Shown here: positions 36,511-44,905 of the stretch, piece after piece
Layout of the letters: each line of letters begins with the position of its first letter
Position numbering within the stretch: position 1 is the stretch's first letter
Assembly (NCBI GenBank): GCA_020637895.1
Contig: JACKJP010000003.1
Span: 434,001 to 498,000 of the forward strand
Reading direction: 5' to 3'
Length of the DNA: 64,000 nt
From: Rhodobiaceae bacterium
GTDB taxonomy: Bacteria > Pseudomonadota > Alphaproteobacteria > Rhizobiales > Tepidamorphaceae
Program-made: the position numbers and the translations under genes
Notes under the pieces: generated by a model
Told to the model about the DNA's origin: nothing
What the model saw: only the letters and a program-made list of their open reading frames with translations
Database searches by the model: none

Positions 36511-37029
36511 TTGCTGCAGCCAATTTCGTTCGCTGCCATCGAGTATCTGTGCCTGAACCTTCGAAAGCGGGACCGGGCGGAGATTTTCGGGATGCGCGGC
36601 CATGACAATCCAGTGCTCCTGGCGCATGAGGTGCTAAGTGCCGCAACCCTTGGGCGTGCTGCCATTGCGTTTAGCGAACAGAGTCCGGCCGCGATCTGCG
36701 GCGCGACGCCGCTTTGGCCCGGCACGTACACGATCTGGGCTTTCGGTACCGACGTCTGGGCGGACGTGGCGGTGGATATTGCCCGCTACGCGCTTCGAAC
36801 ACTCAAACCATGGCTGCTTGGACGGGGCGCACACCGTGTCCAGTGCGAGAGCCGTTTCGACCACGCCGACGCGCATGCGCTTCTGGAGCGGTTCGGCGCC
36901 GTTCGAGAAGGCGTCCTGAGATCCTACGGGCGCGATGGCGCCGACTATTTCATCTATTCATGGAGAAAAGCAGATGTGCTTCAGCAAACCGAACATTCCC
37001 CAACCCAAACCTGCGCCGTCGCCTCCTGA
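36511..37029 (+). CDS. T7 gp13-like phage protein (DUF2833, acetyltransferase-like)
   Basis: A 172-aa product with a TTG start, start not certain. The order AAIEYLCLNLRKRDRAEIFGM, then ICGATPLWPGTYTIWAFGTDVW, then HRVQCESRFDHADAHALLERFGAVREGVLRSYG, matches the GNAT-like phage family that includes T7 gp13, which lies near the head-tail connector genes in many podoviruses. It may assist virion assembly. It overlaps the next small gene and precedes the portal. Confidence 0.65.
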   Translation: MLQPISFAAIEYLCLNLRKRDRAEIFGMRGHDNPVLLAHEVLSAATLGRAAIAFSEQSPAAICGATPLWPGTYTIWAFGTDVWADVAVDIARYALRTLKPWLLGRGAHRVQCESRFDHADAHALLERFGAVREGVLRSYGRDGADYFIYSWRKADVLQQTEHSPTQTCAVAS

Positions 37030-37174
37030 TCGCAATCAGGCAACATTCGCGGCGGTCAACGAGCAACGTGCCGCGCGCGCCGGAGCGGCAAGCCGGCAAT
37101 CGACCCTGCTGACCCGGCTGACCGATGCTGAGGTCGCCGGCGCTGCGACGCCCAAGAAACTGCTTGGAGAGTAG
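36974..37174 (+). CDS. Small proline-rich phage protein
   Basis: A 66-aa protein starting at ATG behind GGAGAAAAG, overlapping the end of the gp13-like gene in another frame. The N-terminus MCFSKPNIPQPKPAPSPP is typical of small proteins that lie just before portal genes in alphaproteobacterial podoviruses; the rest (RQSTLLTRLTDAEVAGAATPKKLLGE) is helical. Function unknown; it is translated together with the portal gene that begins five bases later. Confidence 0.6.
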   Translation: MCFSKPNIPQPKPAPSPPDRNQATFAAVNEQRAARAGAASRQSTLLTRLTDAEVAGAATPKKLLGE

Positions 37175-37179
37175 AGGAC

Positions 37180-38820
37180 ATGGAAAAGGCCGACATGCTT
37201 TGCCGGCGCTTTGAACGGCTGAAGGCAGAACGTGGCAGCTGGGAAGAACACTGGCAGGACATCGCCGAGCACATCTTTCCGCGGCGCGCCGACTTTTCAA
37301 CCCATCGAAGCGCAGGCGACCGGCGGATGCGGCGGATCGTCGATGCGACTGGGCTGCACGCGCTGGAACTGCTGGCCGCCGGCCTGCACGGTCTGGCGAC
37401 GAATCCTGCGGCGCGATGGTTCTCGCTGCGCCTGCGAGACGGAACGGATGCTGCAAGCCAGGAGGCGCGTGCCTATCTCTCCAGCGTCGAGGACATCATG
37501 TTCGCGGCGATGCATGCGCCCCGCGCAGGATTGGCCAGCCATCTCCACGAACTCTATCTGGACCTCGCTGCATTTGGGACCGCGGTGCTTTTCATCGGTG
37601 AGGGCGACGGCGGAGATCTGCTATTTCAGGCGCGTCCGCTCAGCGAATGTGTCATCGACGAAAATATGGACGGGACGGTCGATACCGTCATCCGCTGCTT
37701 TTCACTGTCCGTGCGCCAGGCCTACCAGCGCTGGGGCAACGGCTGCTCGGCGTCCGTGCTGAAGAAGCATGCCGAAGGCCATGTCGACGAGCAGATCGAG
37801 TTACTGCACGCGGTATTTCCGCGCGCCGACATGGACCGCGAGCCGGGCAAGGCGACGGCCGAGGCCATGCCCTATGCCTCGCTCTATCTGGAAAAGGAGT
37901 CGCGCCATCCGCTGCAGGAAGGCGGATTTGAGGAATTCCCGTATTGCGTGCCCCGCTGGTACAAGACAGCGACTGAAAAATACGGACGTTCTCCGGCAAT
38001 GTCGGCATTGCCCGACGTGAAGATGCTGCAGGAGATGGCACGAACGACGCTGAAAGCGGCGCAGAAGATTGTCGATCCACCTTTGCTTGTCCCGGACGAT
38101 GGCATGATCGGCCCGGTCCGAACCGTTCCGGGAGGGCTTAATTTCTATCGCGGAGAGCGAGAGATCACGCCGCTTCTGACGGGCGGAAACATCCCCGTCA
38201 GCCTCGAGATGATGCAGGACGTGCGCGCCCGCATCAGAACCATGTTCTTCGTCGACCAGCTTCAGTTCGCAGGCGATGCCGACATGACAGCGACGGAGGT
38301 TATTCAGCGCACGCAGGAAAAGATGCGACTGCTCGGGCCGATCATGGGACGGCTGGAGGCCGAGCTGCTCGGGCCGCTGATTTCCCGCGTCTTCGCAATC
38401 CTGTCACGCGGCGGCCTCCTGCCTGCCCAACCGGCCGAACTCGACGGGCGGACATTCGACATCGAATATGTCTCGCCCATCGCGCTGGCGCAGAAAGGGC
38501 AGAAGGTCGAGCGGGCGCTACAGATGCTCACGATCGCGGCGCAACTGGCAGGGGCCGATCCGGCCGTCATGTCGCGCTTCGATGGCGCTGGGTTCATGCC
38601 CTGGCTTGCCGGTGAACTGGGTGTCGATCCCGACATCATTCTCGACGATCAGGAAATGTCGGAAAAGCAGCAGGCGCAGATGGCGCTGATGGCGGCCGGC
38701 CCTGCCGAACAGGCCGCTTCCGCATTTCTGAAGGCAGGCCAGGGCGCGAAGGCGTTTGCGGAGGCGGGCGGGCCATTGGAAGCGGGCGCTTCCGAACCCC
38801 TGACCCGTCCAGCACTCTAA
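37180..38820 (+). CDS. Phage portal (head-tail connector) protein, podovirus type
   Basis: A 546-aa protein, close to the length of T7 gp8 (536 aa). It belongs to the podoviral head-to-tail connector family. The start has RFERLKAERGSWEEHWQDIAEHIFPRRADF, then LAAGLHGLATNPAARWFSLRLRD. The middle has YLDLAAFGTAVLFIGEG, and later comes FFVDQLQF...DMTATEVIQRTQEKMRLLGPIMGRLE, the conserved helix of the channel region. Twelve copies would form the ring at one capsid vertex through which DNA or proteins are ejected. The frame is intact, unlike that of the large terminase. The gene is followed by a host block starting with a sulfite dehydrogenase. Confidence 0.9.
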   Translation: MEKADMLCRRFERLKAERGSWEEHWQDIAEHIFPRRADFSTHRSAGDRRMRRIVDATGLHALELLAAGLHGLATNPAARWFSLRLRDGTDAASQEARAYLSSVEDIMFAAMHAPRAGLASHLHELYLDLAAFGTAVLFIGEGDGGDLLFQARPLSECVIDENMDGTVDTVIRCFSLSVRQAYQRWGNGCSASVLKKHAEGHVDEQIELLHAVFPRADMDREPGKATAEAMPYASLYLEKESRHPLQEGGFEEFPYCVPRWYKTATEKYGRSPAMSALPDVKMLQEMARTTLKAAQKIVDPPLLVPDDGMIGPVRTVPGGLNFYRGEREITPLLTGGNIPVSLEMMQDVRARIRTMFFVDQLQFAGDADMTATEVIQRTQEKMRLLGPIMGRLEAELLGPLISRVFAILSRGGLLPAQPAELDGRTFDIEYVSPIALAQKGQKVERALQMLTIAAQLAGADPAVMSRFDGAGFMPWLAGELGVDPDIILDDQEMSEKQQAQMALMAAGPAEQAASAFLKAGQGAKAFAEAGGPLEAGASEPLTRPAL

Positions 38821-39035
38821 ATTCGATTTAAGCGCATGATAAAACGCGTGAAAGCACGGACATGCATTTTTCCTAATTTATCCCTTGCACGCCCGGCGGC
38901 ATGAGCAGATAGTGTATACGTTAATTACCAAATGTGTGGTGCGGCCAACCGGCGGCTTTGAAGACCGCTTCGCCCAATCGACACCTGAACAGCTCAATGA
39001 CGTGCGGGGACGTCCCAACCAGGGAGGAAATGCCC

Positions 39036-40295
39036 ATGCAAAGTCCGCGTTCACGATTCGAATTAAACAGAAGGCAACTAGGTGGCCTAGCGGGCGCGAT
39101 GGGCGTCTATCTGGCAATGCCGGGGTTCGTGGGGTCAAGCCTTGCGCAGGAGGCAATGGATTCTGCGAAGATCATCAAGGGCAAGGCATCCGGACTGATC
39201 GTCCACAATGAGAAGCTGGGCGTGATGGAAACGCCGCTGACGCTATTGCGCCAGCACAAGCACACACCGAAGGAAATCCTCTTCAACCGGCTCCATTTCC
39301 CGCATGAGGGCGAGGCTGCCTGGTATGCGACGACTGATGCTCCGGACAAGCCGGACTGGACCATCACCATCGACGGGCTCGTTGCGCGGCCGCGCCAGGT
39401 GAAGCTGGCCGATCTTGCGGCGATGGAACAAGTCAAGCGTGTGTCCGTCATCCAGTGCGCCGGCAATGGGCGTTCCTACTATGCGGCCAAGGAGAAGGTT
39501 GCCGGCGGTCAGTGGAAGAATGGCGGCATGGGCAATGTGGAATGGGAAGGCGTGGCCCTTCGCCCGTTCCTCGAAGCGCAGAAGCTTGAAGTTGCAGATA
39601 CGGCGCTTTGGCTCACGGCGGGCGGCTGGGATCAGCCCGCGACCCCCGAGGGCTCCGATTTCGCCAAGAGCTATCCGATCGGCGCCAAAGCGCTCGATAA
39701 TGCCATCCTGGCCCTCAAGATGAACGGTGAGCCAATCCCTGCGGTGCATGGCGGCCCGGTGCGGCTGATCATTCCCGGCTACTATGGCAACATGAACGTC
39801 AAGATGCTGACAACGCTGCTGTTTGAGGCGGCCCAGTCCCCCAGCGCTTATCAGTCGGTAGGCTATCGCATGCCGCTAACGCCGGTAGAGCCAGGGCAGT
39901 TCGGCGCGAACGACTACACCATCTACAATTCCGAGCCGACCTATGCCCACAAGATCAAGAGCGTGATCTTTTCGCCGCTTGCCGAGGACAATCCGAAGGC
40001 CGGAAATGTCGAGATTACAGGCGTTGCCTTCAATGACGGCGAAGGGCCGATCACCAGGGTGGAAGTCTCCACGGATGGCGGAAAGAGCTGGGTCGATGCG
40101 ACGATCGAAACGGCCGAAAGCCCGTGGGCTTGGCATCATTGGTCAGCGAAGGGCAAGCTCGCGTCGGGGACGAATATGCTGATGTCGAGGGCGACGGACT
40201 CTCTTGGCCGGACCCAGCCACTCGACGGGCTCGTGTGGTGGAATCCGCGCGGTTACCTGTGGAACGGTGCTGACCGCGTCGAGATTACGGTCTGA
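39036..40295 (+). CDS. Molybdopterin sulfite dehydrogenase (SorA/SoxC-like)
   Basis: A 419-aa periplasmic molybdoenzyme. The chosen ATG (39036) follows AGGGAGGAA at good distance. A Tat-type leader (ELNRRQLGGLAGAMG) ends near SLAQE, consistent with export of a folded cofactor protein. The molybdenum-ligating cysteine lies in VIQCAGNGRS, the dimer and substrate region includes PVRLIIPGYYGNMNVK, and a C-terminal immunoglobulin-like dimerisation domain follows (ITRVEVSTDGGKSW). It should oxidise sulfite (or a sulfane intermediate) and pass electrons to the cytochrome c encoded next. No other sox genes are in the window, so a stand-alone sulfite dehydrogenase is more likely. Confidence 0.88.
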   Translation: MQSPRSRFELNRRQLGGLAGAMGVYLAMPGFVGSSLAQEAMDSAKIIKGKASGLIVHNEKLGVMETPLTLLRQHKHTPKEILFNRLHFPHEGEAAWYATTDAPDKPDWTITIDGLVARPRQVKLADLAAMEQVKRVSVIQCAGNGRSYYAAKEKVAGGQWKNGGMGNVEWEGVALRPFLEAQKLEVADTALWLTAGGWDQPATPEGSDFAKSYPIGAKALDNAILALKMNGEPIPAVHGGPVRLIIPGYYGNMNVKMLTTLLFEAAQSPSAYQSVGYRMPLTPVEPGQFGANDYTIYNSEPTYAHKIKSVIFSPLAEDNPKAGNVEITGVAFNDGEGPITRVEVSTDGGKSWVDATIETAESPWAWHHWSAKGKLASGTNMLMSRATDSLGRTQPLDGLVWWNPRGYLWNGADRVEITV

Positions 40296-40378
40296 ACGGA
40301 CAAAGAAGCCTTTGCGGGGGGCGGCTACTCGTCCCCTCGCATTTCTTTCCTGCGCTCTGAAACTCCGGGAGAAACGAT

Positions 40379-41101
40379 TTGCGCCGACCCATCCGCGGCA
40401 CGATACGGCTTGCCGCAACATTGTCCGTCTGCTTGCCGCTACAGGTGAGCGCAGCCAACATCGAACTACCGGACGGTCAGGGGCGGGACCTCGTCTACGG
40501 CAACTGCCGGACCTGTCACGACCTGCAATATCTGAAGGAATCCGCCGGTATCAGCAGCCGCGCATGGGGCGATATTCTCGACAGCATGCGGCAGTATGGC
40601 CTGCGCCTCGAACCGGACGTGCGTGGCAGCATACTTGAATATCTGACGACCTATCTTGGCCCCAATCCCCCGCCGGCAACAGCGGCAAAGCCAGCCGATA
40701 CCGGGCTGGCCGTCCTGGATGGCAAGGCCCTTTTTGGCGATAACTGCGTGGCCTGCCATCAGGAGGAAGGCCAAGGCGTGGCAGGGCAGTTCCCGCCTCT
40801 TGCCGGCAACCCGGACATCTTCGCCTCAACCGAGTTTCCCGCAATCGTGGCGTTGCATGGCCTGCAGGGTCCGATTTCGGTCGGTGGAAAGGAATATAAT
40901 GGCGAGATGCCGCCATTCGACCATCTGAGCGATGCGGAAATTGCCGCCGTGGTCGGCTACATCCGCTCAAGCTGGGGCAATGACAAGAACCGCCCCAAGG
41001 ACTTCAGGTCCATCAACACCGATGATGTCAAAGTGGCGCGCGAAAATACGATGACCCCCGAGGCGGTTCACGCATTGAGGGCGGGGCTGGTCAAGCAATA
41101 G
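40379..41101 (+). CDS. Diheme c-type cytochrome, electron acceptor of the sulfite dehydrogenase
   Basis: A 240-aa periplasmic cytochrome from a TTG start behind CGGGAGAAAC. It has a Sec signal peptide (TIRLAATLSVCLPLQVSAAN) and two heme c motifs: CRTCH in the first domain and CVACH in the second, with a candidate axial Met in NGEMPPFDHLSDAEI. It directly follows the molybdoenzyme gene, as in sulfite:cytochrome c oxidoreductases and in SoxCD. Two hemes resemble SoxD more than SorB. Confidence 0.88.
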   Translation: MRRPIRGTIRLAATLSVCLPLQVSAANIELPDGQGRDLVYGNCRTCHDLQYLKESAGISSRAWGDILDSMRQYGLRLEPDVRGSILEYLTTYLGPNPPPATAAKPADTGLAVLDGKALFGDNCVACHQEEGQGVAGQFPPLAGNPDIFASTEFPAIVALHGLQGPISVGGKEYNGEMPPFDHLSDAEIAAVVGYIRSSWGNDKNRPKDFRSINTDDVKVARENTMTPEAVHALRAGLVKQ

Positions 41102-41226
41102 TTACAGGTTGCCCGTTCGCGTCAGGCAGCGAGGCGATGCGCGGCGCATCAAGCGCTTGCATATGCAGCGCCGGTCCTGTCTGATGGTCAGACAACAAGC
41201 GCTGACTCGCGATCGGAGATCGAACC

Positions 41227-41514
41227 ATGAAAATGCAACGCGCAGCACTGCTGGCAGCCTTTGTGCTGGCAACCGGAGCGCCTTCGATTGCGAATGCCGA
41301 CGATGCCCGGAACGACGGGAATTTCAGCAACGGAGAAATCCGCTACGGCGAGGGGCGCAACGACGTGTTCACGCGCTGGGACCAGGATGGTGACCGGGCG
41401 CTGAGCGAGCGCGAAGTCAATGAGGCCGGTTCGACCGTGAAGATTCTCGAGTTCGGTCTCGCCCGTGACGGACGCCCGGTATTCGGCCGGTTGAACGACG
41501 ACCGTAACAGGTAA
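41227..41514 (+). CDS. Small secreted protein with EF-hand-like motif
   Basis: A 95-aa product with signal peptide (QRAALLAAFVLATGAPSIANA). The mature part contains a calcium-binding-like loop (DQDGDRALSERE, spacing as in an EF hand with D, D, D and a final E). Many alphaproteobacteria encode small periplasmic EF-hand proteins of unknown role. It is followed by a strong terminator, which ends the host block. Confidence 0.65.
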   Translation: MKMQRAALLAAFVLATGAPSIANADDARNDGNFSNGEIRYGEGRNDVFTRWDQDGDRALSEREVNEAGSTVKILEFGLARDGRPVFGRLNDDRNR

Positions 41515-41558
41515 GTCTTCAGATCCAGGGCGCGACGGCGTTCTTCATAAAGAGAATC

Positions 41559-41588
41559 AAAAGGTCGGGCCATGTGCCCGGCCTTTTT
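41559..41588 (+). terminator. Intrinsic terminator after the EF-hand protein gene
   Basis: A stem AAAAGG(T)CGGGC / GCCCG(G)CCTTTT around CATGT, followed by TTTTG. It separates the host block from the next phage gene. Confidence 0.8.
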
Positions 41589-41624
41589 GCGTTTTCAGTG
41601 CCAAACAATGAGAAGGCTTGGGTC

Positions 41625-41894
41625 ATGAGCAATGTATTTGATCTCAATGGCGAAAAGGTCGATGGCGCGGCCGACAGCGGCGATGCTCCCTGCGAAGACC
41701 TGATTGATACGCTTCAACGCCTGCTTGAGGACGCTCGCGATGGATCTTTGCGCGCCATTGCCTACGCGACGGTTCGTCAAGGCACGCTGTGCGGCGCGGG
41801 GTGGGACGGGGCACCGGGTTCGAAATTTCCGCTCGGCGCCGCCGTCTCCATTCTTGCCGCGCGCTATCCGAACTGGATGGTGGAGGGGGAGTAG
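41625..41894 (+). CDS. Small hypothetical protein, phage-associated by position
   Basis: An 89-aa protein with ATG behind AGAAGGCTTGGG. It has an acidic N-terminal half (SNVFDLNGEKVDGAADSG, then DLIDTLQRLLEDARDGSLRAIAYATVR). The helix followed by GTLCGAGWDGAPGSKFPLGAAVSILAARYPNWM resembles small cell-surveillance-like proteins found in phages and bacteria, but I cannot assign a family. It precedes the Bbp19-like and scaffold genes at short spacing. Confidence 0.5.
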   Translation: MSNVFDLNGEKVDGAADSGDAPCEDLIDTLQRLLEDARDGSLRAIAYATVRQGTLCGAGWDGAPGSKFPLGAAVSILAARYPNWMVEGE

Positions 41895-41940
41895 AGCGGC
41901 TTTTCTTCCCCTTCCGACATAATTCTTCAAAGGATTTTCC

Positions 41941-42210
41941 ATGCCCCACAAACGCGAGGAGATCGCGCGCGCCATCCGTGAGGTCGATGCGACAGCCGCC
42001 GGTGCGAAGCTTCTCTCCTATCTCCTGGATTTCTGCCACATCTTCCGAAATTCAATGCCGAAGGACTGCAACCCGAACTTGACCCTATTCAACGAAGGCC
42101 AGCGCTCAGTCGGCAATGAGATTATCGCGCTGCTGGTCAACGAACCGGCGCGCTTCAAGGCCGAAACGTTACGCGAGATCGCCGCGAGGGCGCAGGGAGA
42201 AACTGAATGA
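41941..42210 (+). CDS. Bbp19-like phage protein
   Basis: An 89-aa protein with ATG behind AAAGGATTTT. The sequence KLLSYLLDFCHIFRNS ... LTLFNEGQRSVGNEIIALL matches the small phage family named after Bbp19 of Bordetella phage BPP-1, which is commonly encoded just before the scaffold gene in podoviruses. Function unknown. The last codon overlaps the scaffold start (ATGA), so the two are coupled. Confidence 0.7.
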   Translation: MPHKREEIARAIREVDATAAGAKLLSYLLDFCHIFRNSMPKDCNPNLTLFNEGQRSVGNEIIALLVNEPARFKAETLREIAARAQGETE

Positions 42211-43040
42211 GCGACGCGGAGACGATCGAAACGTCAGCAGAAAGCACGAGCGAAACGACCGTTTCGAACGTGGCGCCGAGCTGGCGTGCCGAACTGCCTG
42301 AAGACATGCGTGCCAATCCGTCCCTGATGAAGTTTGAGAATGCGGAGAGCCTCGCCAAATCTTATCTCGCGGCCGAGAAACTGATCGGCCAGGAAAAAGT
42401 GCCAGTGCCAAAGACCGATGCGGACTGGGAGCGCTGGTACCGTGCTGCCGGAAGGCCGGACAGGCCGGAGGATTATGCGTTTGCCGCGCCGGACGAGGTG
42501 CCCGAGGGGATTACCTATGACGAGACGCTGGACAGGCGGCTGGCCGGACTTGCGCATGAGGCCGGGCTGAACCGGCGGCAGGCGGAACGGTTGCGCAGCG
42601 GGTTGATGGAGATGGTGAAGGAGGGCGGCGCGCAGCAGCGCCAGGCCGCGGAGGCGGCGCAACTGGTCGAGGCGCAAGCCCAGGCAGATGCCGAACGGGA
42701 ACTCCAGGCGGAATGGGGATCGGCGACCATGGCCCGAAAACAGATTGCGGCGCGGGCGGTCAGCGAACTGTTCCCGCCCGAAGTCGTCGCGCGGATGGAA
42801 GCGGCGGGCCTTGGCAATGAACCAGCAATGGTCAAAGCGTTTTACGACATGGGCGTTCGGCTGATCGGCGAGAAGCAGTTGATCGGCGAAGTGACGCCGG
42901 GGGAGACGGCGGGCGATCTGGATGCGGCGATCTCAGCGCATCGGATGCGGCATGCCACAGCGCTGACGGACCGCAATCACCCGGATCATTCGGCGCGACT
43001 ATCGGAGCTGACGGCGCTCTATGACCGGCGGTTCGGGTGA
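42207..43040 (+). CDS. Phage scaffolding / capsid assembly protein
   Basis: A 277-aa acidic protein with a disordered N-terminus, then PSWRAELPEDMRANPSLMKFENAESLAKSYLAAEKLIG, a motif characteristic of podoviral scaffold proteins. A long charged helical region follows (about residues 110-190). T7 gp9 has about 307 aa. It should template capsid shell assembly and then leave. In most podoviruses the major capsid gene follows directly; here a repeat cluster, two transporters and the toxin-bearing virion gene come first. Confidence 0.8.
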   Translation: MSDAETIETSAESTSETTVSNVAPSWRAELPEDMRANPSLMKFENAESLAKSYLAAEKLIGQEKVPVPKTDADWERWYRAAGRPDRPEDYAFAAPDEVPEGITYDETLDRRLAGLAHEAGLNRRQAERLRSGLMEMVKEGGAQQRQAAEAAQLVEAQAQADAERELQAEWGSATMARKQIAARAVSELFPPEVVARMEAAGLGNEPAMVKAFYDMGVRLIGEKQLIGEVTPGETAGDLDAAISAHRMRHATALTDRNHPDHSARLSELTALYDRRFG

Positions 43041-43522
43041 GCGATTTCGCGAGTCGGCAGAACGGGTTGGCGGCGGGCGTTGACAGTTTGAATCAAGCCG
43101 GCCCGTTGCCAGTCCGGCGAAGGCGGTATGGATTGCCCGGTCAAGCCGGGCAATGACGGTGATTGGGGGCAAGGGCGTGCGCCAGACGAAGGCCTGTCAT
43201 CGTCGGGCTTGACCCGATGATCCATTCCGCTGTCGTTTCGACGGATGCGGTGATTGCGGGCTTTGGGCGATTGCCGCAGAGGCCCGTCGCGAAGCCGGCG
43301 AGGGAAATGACGGAGGGCGGGATGGCGTTCGGGCAGGGCAATGACGGTGCTTGGGGGCAAGGGCGTGCGCCAGACAAAGGCCTGTCGTCGTCGGGCTTGG
43401 CCCGACGATCCATTCCGCTGCCGTTTCAACGGATGCGGTGATTGTGTTGTGGACATGGGCGTGGCGAATGCCCGTCGCGAGGCCGGCGAGGGAAATGGCG
43501 GACGGGGTGGTGCCGGAGAGAA
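43041..43522. repeat. REP cluster with a partial tandem duplication
   Basis: The 482-base gap has no gene. A complete palindrome lies at 43127-43163 and related inverted-family copies at 43197-43230 and 43384-43422. A block of about 108 bp at 43154-43262 recurs at 43342-43450 with few changes (both contain GGGGGCAAGGGCGTGCGCCAG and GATCCATTCCGCTG). A second pair (GCCGGCGAGGGAAATG, about 43298 and 43482) extends the duplication. It marks the junction between scaffold gene and host block. Confidence 0.8.
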
Positions 43523-44779
43523 CTACTCGGCCGGCTGGGCGATCGCGCTGGTAGCGCGTTCCTGAAGGCCGAAGAAGACGCCCACGGCAATGACACCGAG
43601 CGAGACCGCAATCAGCAGGAACGTGTTTTCATAGCCGATATTGGCGATCACCGGCTGGCTAGCCAGCGGCGATGCGAACTGGCCGAAGAACATGCAGGTC
43701 GTGAAGACACCCATTGCCGTTCCGCGCAATCTGGCGGGCGCGGCATTGAGGCAGGCAGTGAAGAAGGTCGGCATCATCAGGCCGAAGGCGCCGCCGGTCA
43801 GCGCTGCTGCGAGGATAAGCACCGGCAGTGCGTGGAACAGGTAGAACATGGCAAAGCCGCCGGCCATCATCGCGTAGCCGAGCGCGGGCGTCCCGCCACG
43901 GCCAAGCACGGGACGGACCCGGTCGAAGGCGACGGCGAAAATGGCGCAGGAGAGCATCATGCCGCCAAGCACCCAGCCGCCGGCAGTGGCGTCCGTGTAG
44001 CCGATCTCGAAGAGATAGAACGGGATCTGGGTCGGCACGATGTAGAACAGAACGAAGCTGACGAAGATCAGCGCCGACAGTGCGCCGACGAAGAACTTCC
44101 AGCCAGCCTGGCCCTCATCGCCGGGCAGCGCCACTGCCTGATGCATGGCACGGTGCTTCGGCTCCTTGATGACGAAAAAGAAGAGCGGCAGCAAGGGCAG
44201 CGAAATCGCGTAGATGCCGAAAGGAAGGACTGCGGAAATACCGGCAAGCCCGCCCGCGCTCATCACGAAGAAGAAGCCAGCGAAGTTCATCATCGCGACC
44301 TGGTAGCCCATGAGCCGGGCACGTGCGATGCCGGTATAATAGTCGCCGATGAGGGCGGACTGCGACGTCATGATCGCAGCGACCGCGACACCGAGCAGCA
44401 GGCGGCTTGCAAGGATCGACTCCAGGGACGGCAGGTAAAGGCCGGCCGTGCCGGCAATCGCGAAAACGATTGCGGCAACCAGCAACTGATTGCGCCGGCC
44501 GAATCGGTCAGCGGCATATCCAGCGAACGATGCGGCGAGCGCGACCATCAGCGACGGCGCGGTAACCAGCAGACGCGTCAGCAGATCGGCGTTCGGGGTA
44601 TCGCGGAACATCGCCTCGATGCCGGGCAGCGCCGGCGCGATGGTGGAATTCGACATGACCGTCAGCATGCCAGCCAGCAGCAGCGCCCAGGCGCGCGGAT
44701 CGCGCAGCAACCCGATTTCGCCATGTGGCTCGTAAGAAATGCTGCCGGCGCCACCGGGGCCGGTCGGTTCGTGTCTCAT
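43523..44779 (-). CDS. MFS transporter, paralog 1
   Basis: A 418-aa major facilitator protein with twelve predicted transmembrane helices. The family loop between helices 2 and 3 is GYAADRFGRRNQLL, and the start of TM1 is MSNSTIAPALPGIEAMF. It resembles the drug or small-molecule exporter branch with 12 helices. It is paralogous to the next gene over almost its whole length (WALLLAGMLTVMSNS versus WALLLAGMLTIMSNS). The ATG at 44779 follows TAGAGGACG. Substrate unknown. Confidence 0.85.
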   Translation of the reverse strand: MRHEPTGPGGAGSISYEPHGEIGLLRDPRAWALLLAGMLTVMSNSTIAPALPGIEAMFRDTPNADLLTRLLVTAPSLMVALAASFAGYAADRFGRRNQLLVAAIVFAIAGTAGLYLPSLESILASRLLLGVAVAAIMTSQSALIGDYYTGIARARLMGYQVAMMNFAGFFFVMSAGGLAGISAVLPFGIYAISLPLLPLFFFVIKEPKHRAMHQAVALPGDEGQAGWKFFVGALSALIFVSFVLFYIVPTQIPFYLFEIGYTDATAGGWVLGGMMLSCAIFAVAFDRVRPVLGRGGTPALGYAMMAGGFAMFYLFHALPVLILAAALTGGAFGLMMPTFFTACLNAAPARLRGTAMGVFTTCMFFGQFASPLASQPVIANIGYENTFLLIAVSLGVIAVGVFFGLQERATSAIAQPAE

Positions 44780-44905
44780 GCGTCCTCTAGGAGAATCGGC
44801 AAGCCCCTCAACCAGATGGGCCCGGCATTGTGCAACGCAATAAGAATAAGGTGCTTCGGCTTATAATCATAGTGCCCCGCTATGCGCTGGGCTCATGGCA
44901 GGTCC

